In this document: positions 56,927 through 64,000 of the stretch, in pieces | How the letters are laid out: every line of letters starts with the position of its first letter | Position numbering within the stretch: the first letter of the stretch is position 1 | Assembly: GCF_900119735.1 (NCBI RefSeq) | Contig: NZ_FPJW01000003.1 | Span: 124,001 to 188,000 of the forward strand | Reading direction: 5' to 3' | Source: Marinospirillum alkaliphilum DSM 21637 | GTDB taxonomy: Bacteria > Pseudomonadota > Gammaproteobacteria > Pseudomonadales > Halomonadaceae | Length of the DNA: 64,000 nt | Translations under genes and position numbers: made by a program | Notes under the pieces: generated by a model | Told to the model about the DNA's origin: nothing | The model's database searches: none | The model's input: only the letters and a program-made list of their open reading frames with translations

Positions 56927-57970
56927 TTAACTTTCTGATTCCGGGTCAGTTCGCTGGACCAGTTGCTTTTCCAGTCCTCTGACCTTCTGATGTATTTCAT
57001 CCAGTTGACGAAAGCGTACGGCACTTTTTCGCCATTGATGACCTGGCAGCAGCCCGGTACCCGATGAATAAACACCGGGTTCATTAATAGAGCCGGTGAC
57101 CATACCCATGCCAGTGACCTGTACGCCATCACAGATTTCGATGTGTCCGGCAATACCGGAATTACCACCGAACATGCAATTGGCACCAATACGGGTTGAT
57201 CCAGCTATACCAACACAAGCAGTGATGGCTGTGTGTTCGCCTACTTCAACGTTGTGGGCGATGTGCACCAGGTTGTCAATTTTGACATCACGATGGATCA
57301 CGGTATCACCCAGTGCTCCGCGATCAATACTGGTGTTGGCACCAATTTCCACCTGGTCCTCGATGATCAGGTTGCCCAATTGGGCAATTTTTTCCCAGTC
57401 GCCACCGGTTGGCGCAAAACCATAACCATCACAACCCAGCACAGCACCAGAGTGAATGATACAGTTTTTGCCCACCTGGACTCTGCGATAAAGCGTAACC
57501 CTTGGGTGAAGGAGTGTATTCTCGCCGATCACTGAGCCACTGCCAATCACCGACAGGGCACCAATCACTGCTCCGGCAGCTATCACGCAACCTGATTCAA
57601 TCACTGCGCCAGGGCCAACATGAACACTTGGGTCTACCTGTGCGTCTTCGGCAATCACCGCGGTGGGATGTCGCAACCCTGTAGCAGGACGTGGATCATC
57701 AAACAGCTGGCTGAGACGGGCAAAACCGATATAGGGATTGTTCAGCAGTAGCGCATTACCTTTAAAAGTCTCAGCATGTTCGGGCTTCAGCAGCACGGCA
57801 GCTGCTCGACTTTGTGCCAGGTAGGTTGCATAACGGGGGTTGCTGAGAAAGCTGATCTGATCCGGACCTGCCTTTTCAAGACTGGCCAGCCCACGGATCT
57901 GGCATGAGGCATCACCGCGTAATTCAGCGCCAAGATGCTCAGCCAGCTGCCCAAGAGTAAAACAAGTCAT
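56927..57970 (-). CDS. lpxD: UDP-3-O-acyl-glucosamine N-acyltransferase
   Basis: Third acyl-transfer step of lipid A synthesis. The 347-aa protein has an N-terminal uridine-binding domain (FTLGQLAEHLGAELRG, SFLSNPRYATYL) followed by left-handed beta-helix hexapeptide repeats (HVGPGAVIESGCVIAAGAV) with NVEVGEHTAITACVGIAGST near the active site. The C-terminal helix ends with KQLVQRTDP. An 81-bp gap separates it from fabZ. Confidence 0.95.
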   Translation of the reverse strand: MTCFTLGQLAEHLGAELRGDASCQIRGLASLEKAGPDQISFLSNPRYATYLAQSRAAAVLLKPEHAETFKGNALLLNNPYIGFARLSQLFDDPRPATGLRHPTAVIAEDAQVDPSVHVGPGAVIESGCVIAAGAVIGALSVIGSGSVIGENTLLHPRVTLYRRVQVGKNCIIHSGAVLGCDGYGFAPTGGDWEKIAQLGNLIIEDQVEIGANTSIDRGALGDTVIHRDVKIDNLVHIAHNVEVGEHTAITACVGIAGSTRIGANCMFGGNSGIAGHIEICDGVQVTGMGMVTGSINEPGVYSSGTGLLPGHQWRKSAVRFRQLDEIHQKVRGLEKQLVQRTDPESES

Positions 57971-57976
57971 TGCGCA

Positions 57977-58492
57977 TCATTCCTGAGCGTTGAGTTTTTC
58001 GGCCACTGCAGGTGTTAAATCATACTGGGGCTTGGCAAAGGCAACAGCACCACGATCCAGCAGAATATCAATGTTGTGTTGTTGCAGCAGTTCGTTGACA
58101 GCTCTTTCCAGTGCCGGGCGATGACGATTGATGATTTCCTGGCGCAGTTCCTGTTGCTGTTGCTGTAAGCGATTGCGAGTCAGCTGGTATTCTTGCAGCT
58201 TTTGCTCCATCTGCTGCTGCAACTGGCGGCGCTCGGTTTCACTCATGATGGATCCATCGCGCTGCATCCGCTCCTGCAGGCCGCGACCTTCTTCAGCCAA
58301 CTGACGGACACGGGCTTGCTCATTGCTGAGTTGGCGCTCGGCCTGCTGCATGTCGTTGCGTACTTTTTCCGATTCCATCAAGGCAGCCTGCCAGTCCAGC
58401 ACGGCAATACGCTGTGGCTGTTCAGCCAGAGCCAGTCCAGGCAGCACCAGCAGGGCCAGTAAGGCCAGCATGGAAATAGGCATGCGTTTCAT
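57977..58492 (-). CDS. skp: Periplasmic chaperone Skp (OmpH)
   Basis: Trimeric jellyfish-shaped chaperone that carries unfolded outer-membrane proteins to BamA. The 171-aa protein has a signal peptide (1-23, ending LALA), a first strand with IAVLDWQAALMES, and a long Gln/Arg/Glu-rich helical region (about 45-125). The 6-bp gap to lpxD and 18-bp gap to bamA fit the conserved bamA-skp-lpxD-fabZ-lpxA order. Confidence 0.92.
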   Translation of the reverse strand: MKRMPISMLALLALLVLPGLALAEQPQRIAVLDWQAALMESEKVRNDMQQAERQLSNEQARVRQLAEEGRGLQERMQRDGSIMSETERRQLQQQMEQKLQEYQLTRNRLQQQQQELRQEIINRHRPALERAVNELLQQHNIDILLDRGAVAFAKPQYDLTPAVAEKLNAQE

Positions 58493-58510
58493 GTTAAAGC
58501 TCCTTGATCG

Positions 58511-60874
58511 TTAAAAGGTTTGTCCAATGGAGAACTGGAAGACTTCAGTCTGGTCACCCGATTGTTTTTTCAGGGGTCGAGACAGACTGAAAGACAAGGG
58601 TCCAATGGCGGTTAACCAGGTCAGATTAACACCCATGGAATAGCGCAATTCGTCAAAGTCTATCCCTTCATTACAGTTAACGCTGCTTTCATAGCAGTTA
58701 TCTGTGAATACGCTACCGGCATCAAAGAACAGACTGGTTTGTAAACTGCGTTGATCTTCAATGAAGGGCAGCGGGAAAATCAGTTCAGCTGAACCTTCAA
58801 TCAGGATATTGCCACCAAAGGCATTACGTGTGGAGTTTGTTCCTTCACTGCTGGTCTGCCCCAGGCTGTTGGTGCGGAAGCCGCGCACAGAACTGAGGCC
58901 ACCAGCGTAGTAGTGTTCATAAAAGGGCAGGCGGTCAAAGTCCCTTAAACCACCACCATAACCCAGATCAGTCCTGAACTTCAGTGAAAACTCGTTACCC
59001 AGAGGGAAATAACGCTGGCCACGATAGTTGAGTTTGTAGAACTCATAATCCGATTCAGGTACGGCCACCTCCAGACTGACTTGTTGATAGCTGCCAGCGG
59101 TGGCAAGAATGCCACGATTCAGGCGGTTTTGAGTCCAGCGTCCGGTGACCTTGTAATTCTTGAACTCTGTACCGTAGTTTTCTTCAAATTCACGAATTTC
59201 ATTAATCAGTGCTCCGTCCGCATTGCGAACGGATTTGACGGTGGTGTCATCAAAGCCTAAGGACAAGCTGACACGGGTGTCACGACTGATCGGATAACCA
59301 TAGGTGACATTGCCGCCGTAAGCGTCGGTTGCGTAACTGGCCACGCCGGTGAAGGCATCGTAGTCGGTTTCGCGGTAAAACAGGTTGAAGCCTCTGGAAA
59401 CACCATCAATGGTGTAATAGGGGTTCAGGTAAGAGAAGTTGTAACTGGTACGGAAGTTACTTTTGTTGGCTGCAAGGCTGACAGTATTGCCTGTCCCCAG
59501 GAAGTTACGTTGTGCTAAAGCTGCACCATAAACAAAACCACTGGCCTGAGAGTAACCGATGCTGGCAGAAATGGAGCCTGAGGGCTGCTCCTCAACCGTG
59601 TAGTTCACATCAATCAAGTCCGGGCTGTCAGCCACCGGCAGGGTTTCAACGTTAACCGTACTGAAATAGCCCAGCCGCTCCAGGCGCTGTTTGGATGCCT
59701 GAATTAAATCAGTGTTGGCAGAGGCACCTTCCATCTGCAGCATTTCACGCCTCAGTACTTCATCACGCGTGCTGGTATTGCCCCGGAAGGTGATCTGGCG
59801 GACATAACTGCGGCGCCCGGGATCGACAAAAAAGGTCAGGCTGACTTCACGTTTCTCATCATCGATGTCGGGGCGGGAAACCACTTCTGCAAAGGTGTAG
59901 CCTTCGCCACCCAACCGGCTGCGGATGCGTTCACTGGAGGATGTCATGGCACTGCGTGAGAAGGTGTCTCCTGACTTTAACTGGATCAACGGCATTAACT
60001 CGTCTTGCTCAAGAATTAACTCACCGGCCAGTTCAACATCGGCTACCGTGTATTGTTCACCTTCATGGATATTAATGGTGATATAGATATCCTGCTTGTC
60101 AGGACTGATGGAAACCTGTGTGGACTCAATGTTAAAGCGCAGGTAACCCCGATCCAGGTACCAGGAGCGCAGACGCTCCAGGTCACCGGCAAGCTTTTCA
60201 CGTGAATACTGTTCAGCTGACGAGAACAGGGTCCAGCCACGATCTTCCTGCTGCTCCAGGCGTTTGATTAATGTGTCATTATCAAACGCCTGGTTGCCAA
60301 CGATGTTGATGCGGCGAATGGTGGCTACGCTGCCCTCGTTGATATCCAGGTGAACAGTCACCTGGTTGCGGGGCAGACTCTCAACTCTGCTTTCAATCTG
60401 GGCGTTATAGCGCCCCTGCGCATGGTACATGCGCTGCAGTTCCAGCTTGATCTGATCCAGAGTGGATCGCTGGAAAATCTGGCCTTCTTCCAGTCCAGCC
60501 TGAGTCAGGCCTTTTTTCAGATCTTCAGTGGAAACCTTTTTGTTGCCTTCAATTTCAAGCCTTTGCAGTGTGGGGCGCTCACGCAGCTGAACAACCAACT
60601 GCCCACGATCTTCATAAACGCGGACGTCATCAAACAGGCCGGTGGCAAACAGGCTTTTACTGGCCTGGGTCACCTGCTCCAGTGAAACGGGATCATCCGG
60701 TTGTAATGGCAGCTCAGCAAAAACCCGCCCGGGGGAAACCCGCTGCAGACCTTCAATGCGTAAGTCTTCGATGGTGAAGGTGGGTGCTTGATTGCTCAGC
60801 GCCGGGGTGATGCCGACTGCCAGCAGCAGGGAGGTCATCAGGTAACAGGCAATCAGGGAGTTGCGAAATTTCAC
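58511..60874 (-). CDS. bamA: Outer-membrane protein assembly factor BamA
   Basis: The central barrel of the beta-barrel assembly machine. The 787-aa protein has a signal peptide (about 1-28), five POTRA domains (starting FTIEDLRIEGLQRVSPG; the fifth ends near 420), and a 16-stranded barrel. Loop 6 carries SSVRGFRTNSLG with the conserved VRGF, and the last strand ends FSIGQTF with the C-terminal Phe. It is upstream of skp and downstream of rseP. Confidence 0.97.
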   Translation of the reverse strand: MKFRNSLIACYLMTSLLLAVGITPALSNQAPTFTIEDLRIEGLQRVSPGRVFAELPLQPDDPVSLEQVTQASKSLFATGLFDDVRVYEDRGQLVVQLRERPTLQRLEIEGNKKVSTEDLKKGLTQAGLEEGQIFQRSTLDQIKLELQRMYHAQGRYNAQIESRVESLPRNQVTVHLDINEGSVATIRRINIVGNQAFDNDTLIKRLEQQEDRGWTLFSSAEQYSREKLAGDLERLRSWYLDRGYLRFNIESTQVSISPDKQDIYITINIHEGEQYTVADVELAGELILEQDELMPLIQLKSGDTFSRSAMTSSSERIRSRLGGEGYTFAEVVSRPDIDDEKREVSLTFFVDPGRRSYVRQITFRGNTSTRDEVLRREMLQMEGASANTDLIQASKQRLERLGYFSTVNVETLPVADSPDLIDVNYTVEEQPSGSISASIGYSQASGFVYGAALAQRNFLGTGNTVSLAANKSNFRTSYNFSYLNPYYTIDGVSRGFNLFYRETDYDAFTGVASYATDAYGGNVTYGYPISRDTRVSLSLGFDDTTVKSVRNADGALINEIREFEENYGTEFKNYKVTGRWTQNRLNRGILATAGSYQQVSLEVAVPESDYEFYKLNYRGQRYFPLGNEFSLKFRTDLGYGGGLRDFDRLPFYEHYYAGGLSSVRGFRTNSLGQTSSEGTNSTRNAFGGNILIEGSAELIFPLPFIEDQRSLQTSLFFDAGSVFTDNCYESSVNCNEGIDFDELRYSMGVNLTWLTAIGPLSFSLSRPLKKQSGDQTEVFQFSIGQTF

Positions 60875-60959
60875 GCTGTTCAGTATCCGTTTTCAGTGAA
60901 GCTGCCAACAATAATGTATAGGGTTGCAGCAGAACAAGTGCTGCATCAAGCCGTGCGGG

Positions 60960-62315
60960 TCAGAGCCTCAGAATATCAAAGTAAAATGCCATGATCATCA
61001 GGGTGCCTAACAAGGCGAGTCCAACCCTGGTTGCCATTTCCTGGGTCCGTTCCGATACCGGGCGGCCACGTATGGCTTCAATGGCATAAAACACCAGATG
61101 GCCACCATCCAGTACAGGAATCGGCAGCAGATTCAGGATTGCCAGACTGATGCTGACATAAGCCAGAAAAGTGATGAAGCTTTCCCAGCCGGAGCGAGCT
61201 GAGTCGCTGGCGACTCGGGCAATGGTGATCGGTCCGGACAGATTGGTCGGGCTGATCAGGCCAGTGATCATCTTGCCGATGGAGGTCACTGTTAACCAGC
61301 TCATTTCGGCGGTTTTTTCGGTGGCGCGCCAGATGGATTCCAGCGGACCAAAACGCTGCTCCCTCAATAACTCGGCAGGCCATTCTGGCATCTGCACGCC
61401 AGCACCGATAAAACCAACTTCGCGGCCGTCATCCAGTTGCCGAATACCGGGAGTGACGGGAATTCGGAGGTATTCACTGCCACGCTCCAGCTCCAGCTCG
61501 ATTTGCTGTCCGGGACTGGCCTGTAACCGGTCAACCAGAGCCTGCCAGTGGGCGATGGGTTGGCTGTCAACGGCCAGAATATGATCACCCGGGCGTAAGC
61601 CGGCACGATCTGCTGCCCCGCCTGTCTGGATACTGCCCAGAATGGGCTCAATGTCCGGGCGCCAGGGTTGAATGCCGAGACTGCCCAGCGGATCGGGTTC
61701 ACTCTGTCCGGATAAAAAACGCTCCACTTGAAGCTGCAGGCTGCGTTCATGCAGTTCGTCACGGTTACGAACATCCAGTGTGATGCGGGTGGTTTCTCCC
61801 ATGTTTGATAACAGACCCAGTCCGACGGCTTGCCAGCTGGGCGTGTCACGCCCATTAACACGAAGAATTTCATCACCAGCCCGCAAACCGGCTTCGGCTG
61901 CGGCGGAAGACTGTTGAACCTGACCAACCAGGGGTGCGGGCACCTGGGTACCAACAACAAACAGCAGCCAATAAGCCAGAATGGCCAATAGAAAATTAGC
62001 CAGGGGGCCAGCGGCAACAATCGCAAAACGCTGCCCGACAGGTTTGCGATTAAACGACTGTGCCAATAGCTCTGGTGGCACTTCCCCTTCGCGCTCATCC
62101 AGCATTTTTACATAACCGCCCAGTGGCAGTGCAGCAATCACATACTCGGTACCCTGACGGTCATGCCAGCGCAGCAGGGGTTTGCCGAAACCGACGGAAA
62201 AACGCAGCACTTTCACACCACAGCGACGGGCCACCCAGAAGTGACCGAATTCATGGAAAGTAATGAGTACGCCAAGGGTAACAATCAGCGCAACGAGGGT
62301 ATGCAAAAAATCCAT
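60960..62315 (-). CDS. rseP: Site-2 protease RseP
   Basis: Intramembrane zinc protease that cleaves the anti-sigma factor RseA after DegS and also removes signal peptides. The 451-aa protein has HEFGH (21-25) in the first helix, two PDZ domains (about 118-205 and 210-295), and the second metal motif PVLDGGHLVFY near residue 395 within a C-terminal helix. It is between bamA and dxr, as in most gammaproteobacteria. Confidence 0.96.
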   Translation of the reverse strand: MDFLHTLVALIVTLGVLITFHEFGHFWVARRCGVKVLRFSVGFGKPLLRWHDRQGTEYVIAALPLGGYVKMLDEREGEVPPELLAQSFNRKPVGQRFAIVAAGPLANFLLAILAYWLLFVVGTQVPAPLVGQVQQSSAAAEAGLRAGDEILRVNGRDTPSWQAVGLGLLSNMGETTRITLDVRNRDELHERSLQLQVERFLSGQSEPDPLGSLGIQPWRPDIEPILGSIQTGGAADRAGLRPGDHILAVDSQPIAHWQALVDRLQASPGQQIELELERGSEYLRIPVTPGIRQLDDGREVGFIGAGVQMPEWPAELLREQRFGPLESIWRATEKTAEMSWLTVTSIGKMITGLISPTNLSGPITIARVASDSARSGWESFITFLAYVSISLAILNLLPIPVLDGGHLVFYAIEAIRGRPVSERTQEMATRVGLALLGTLMIMAFYFDILRL

Positions 62316-62338
62316 GGCTAAAGACTAAACTCCGGAAT

Positions 62339-63517
62339 TTAATGGAACTGTTCGATGATCTGCCGGGCCAGTTGCCGCGCAAGCTGATCTTCTGACAGCA
62401 GAAGTTGCAGATCGTTTGCCGGGCAAACTTTACTCAGCTGCAATACCCGTTCAAGGGTTTCCGGGATCTGTAAAAAACCAATGCGCCGTTCTAAAAAGGC
62501 AGTGACAGCCACTTCGTTGGCGGCATTAAGGATAGCGGGCGCGGTACCACCGGCCTGGAAAGCTTCACGGGCCAGGCGCAGGCAAGGGAAGGCAGCCTCA
62601 TCGGGCGCCTCAAAACTCAGGGTGCCGTATTTCACCAGATCCAGCGGCGATACGCCGGCATGGATACGCTCAGGCCAGGCCAGGGCATGGGCAATCGGGG
62701 TGCGCATGTCTGGATTGCCGAGTTGTGCCAGAACACTGCCATCACGGTAACTGACCATGGAGTGGATGATGCTTTGTGGATGGATCACAACATCAATCCG
62801 GGATGGTGGCAGGTTGAACAGCCAGCAGGCTTCAATCAGTTCCAGCCCTTTATTCATCAGGGTGGCAGAATCCACCGAGATTTTCTGTCCCATGGACCAG
62901 TTGGGATGGGCCACTGCCTGAGCCGGGGTCACGGATTGCAGTTGTTCACGACTCCAGCCCCGGAAAGGACCACCGGATGCGGTCAGTAGCAGACGTTCAA
63001 CACCACTGCCTGCCAGTCCCTGTGAGGCGAAGTGATCGGGCAGGCACTGGAAAATGGCGTTGTGTTCAGAGTCTACCGGCAGCAGGGTTGCACCGTGCTG
63101 TTGAACTGCATCCATGAACAGTGCGCCAGACATCACCAGCGCTTCCTTGTTGGCCAGTAGAATGCGTTTGCCAGCTTTTACTGCTGCCAGGGTGGGCAGT
63201 AATCCAGCAGCACCGACAATGGCTGCCACCACCAGATCGCTACCGGGTTCTGCAGCCAGCTGCTCCAGCCCTGCTGGGCCAGCCAGAACCTCTGTACGGC
63301 ATCCGGCGTCGCGCAGTTGTTGCTGAAAAGGATTTGCAGCGGCTTCCGGTACACTGGCGTAAAAGGGTTGGAAGCGGATGCAAATATCCAGTAATTCCTG
63401 CAGTCGCTGATGGCCCGATACACCGACCAGTTGGTAGGCTTCTGAATTGCGCGCCAGCACATCCAGTGTGGACTGGCCAATGGAGCCTGTGGCACCCAGT
63501 AAGGTGACACGTATCAC
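62339..63517 (-). CDS. dxr: 1-deoxy-D-xylulose 5-phosphate reductoisomerase
   Basis: Second step of the MEP isoprenoid pathway, making 2-C-methyl-D-erythritol 4-phosphate with NADPH. The 392-aa protein has [74 protein letters not shown] and the domain with [16 protein letters not shown]. It overlaps cdsA by 4 nt. Confidence 0.97.
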   Translation of the reverse strand: MIRVTLLGATGSIGQSTLDVLARNSEAYQLVGVSGHQRLQELLDICIRFQPFYASVPEAAANPFQQQLRDAGCRTEVLAGPAGLEQLAAEPGSDLVVAAIVGAAGLLPTLAAVKAGKRILLANKEALVMSGALFMDAVQQHGATLLPVDSEHNAIFQCLPDHFASQGLAGSGVERLLLTASGGPFRGWSREQLQSVTPAQAVAHPNWSMGQKISVDSATLMNKGLELIEACWLFNLPPSRIDVVIHPQSIIHSMVSYRDGSVLAQLGNPDMRTPIAHALAWPERIHAGVSPLDLVKYGTLSFEAPDEAAFPCLRLAREAFQAGGTAPAILNAANEVAVTAFLERRIGFLQIPETLERVLQLSKVCPANDLQLLLSEDQLARQLARQIIEQFH

Positions 63518-64000
63518 AGCAGGTCACCGGCAAGGTTAAGCAACAGCAGTGCAAACAAGGGTACAGCAGAAGTCAGGCTGTCGATGCGATCCATAAAGCC
63601 ACCATGACCAGGCAGCAGGTTGCTGGAGTCTTTCATGCCGGATTCGCGTTTAACCAGGCTTTCGGTCAGATCACCCAATACCGATACTGCGGTGATGACC
63701 AGGGTGATCAGGAGTAAAAGCAGAAATTGGGATATGCCGAAGTTTTGCCAGAAACTGGCCAGCAGTGCCAACAGGCTGGTGCCGACCAGACCACCGGCAA
63801 CGCCTTCCCAGGATTTACCGGGACTGACTGCCGGTGCCAGTTTGTGTTTGCCAAAAGCGCGTCCGGCAAAGTAAGCAAAAATATCAGCAACCCAGGCAAT
63901 CAGCAGCACATAGAGTAACCAGAACCAGCCTTGTTCACGCAGCAGTACAAAACCGGCCCAGGCTGGAATCAGCACAAACAACCCCATGAATATCCGGCGG
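63514..64000 (-). CDS. cdsA: Phosphatidate cytidylyltransferase, C-terminal part
   Basis: Makes CDP-diacylglycerol for phospholipid synthesis. About 162 C-terminal codons are visible and the frame continues beyond the window edge (reading [17 protein letters not shown]), so the 5' end is missing. It shows several transmembrane helices, [16 protein letters not shown] and the CTP-transferase signature ending [20 protein letters not shown]. It is encoded just upstream of dxr. Confidence 0.95.
   Translation of the reverse strand, partial: RRIFMGLFVLIPAWAGFVLLREQGWFWLLYVLLIAWVADIFAYFAGRAFGKHKLAPAVSPGKSWEGVAGGLVGTSLLALLASFWQNFGISQFLLLLLITLVITAVSVLGDLTESLVKRESGMKDSSNLLPGHGGFMDRIDSLTSAVPLFALLLLNLAGDLL

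Noticed and set aside
56851-57189. 112-codon minus-strand frame overlapping the 3' part of lpxD
   Set aside because: It lies almost wholly inside lpxD in another frame, lacks a ribosome-binding site and shows no family pattern.

Overview
This window is a gene-dense segment of a gammaproteobacterial chromosome. Gene content and order (cta/cox accessory genes, dapA-bamC-purC, rppH-ptsP-lgt-thyA-folA, tsaE-amiB-mutL-miaA-hfq-hflX-hflK-hflC-hisZ-purA, lpxB-lpxA-fabZ-lpxD-skp-bamA-rseP-dxr-cdsA) together with a Na+-pumping oxaloacetate decarboxylase (oadGAB) suggest a marine or halophilic aerobe of the Oceanospirillales/Pseudomonadales type. The genus cannot be told from the sequence. No tRNA, rRNA, CRISPR array, insertion sequence or prophage was recognised.

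Layout. 1-4.3 kb: tail of cytochrome c oxidase subunit III, then DUF2909, SURF1, a CxxxC membrane-anchored protein, heme A synthase, heme O synthase and a Yip1-type membrane protein, so a cytochrome oxidase assembly cluster. 4.4-9.1 kb: nadA, a PerM-type permease, a TusA-type protein, the BepA-type periplasmic protease and Bcp. 9.3-12.8 kb: dapA-bamC-MBL hydrolase-purC. 13-15.4 kb: a lipoprotein made of three PPC-like repeats, TrmO and a HAD phosphatase. 15.5-18.3 kb: rppH-ptsP. 18.3-20.8 kb: L,D-transpeptidase and NRDE protein on the minus strand. 20.8-27.3 kb: a hybrid sensor whose kinase core looks catalytically dead, a TSUP permease, lgt, thyA, folA and a ProQ-domain protein. 27.4-32.1 kb: a CBS protein, a possible small-RNA/small-protein unit and oadGAB.

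33.4-35.4 kb is the one clear accessory segment. Visibly A+T-rich DNA between dusC and queG carries a compact reverse transcriptase of a non-retron, non-intron type. It overlaps a small coiled-coil/transmembrane gene upstream, and a PD-(D/E)XK-like nuclease candidate is encoded divergently. A 331-bp gap without protein genes separates the two arms. This is the best candidate for an undescribed (probably anti-phage) system.

35.4-40.7 kb: queG, ldhA, an NhaC-family antiporter and the NAD(P)HX repair enzyme Nnr. 40.7-52.9 kb: the tsaE-to-miaA cluster, hfq and the hfl genes, hisZ, purA and cmoM. 53.2-53.8 kb: an A+T-rich orphan outer-membrane protein. 53.8 kb to the end: rnhB and the lipid A / outer-membrane assembly / isoprenoid cluster on the minus strand, ending inside cdsA.

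Most gene-to-gene junctions overlap by 1-4 nt, so expression is largely in long operons. Several starts (MBL hydrolase, TSUP permease, dusC, hflX) appear to be TTG. All functions are inferred from reading the sequence against remembered protein families; no searches were run.
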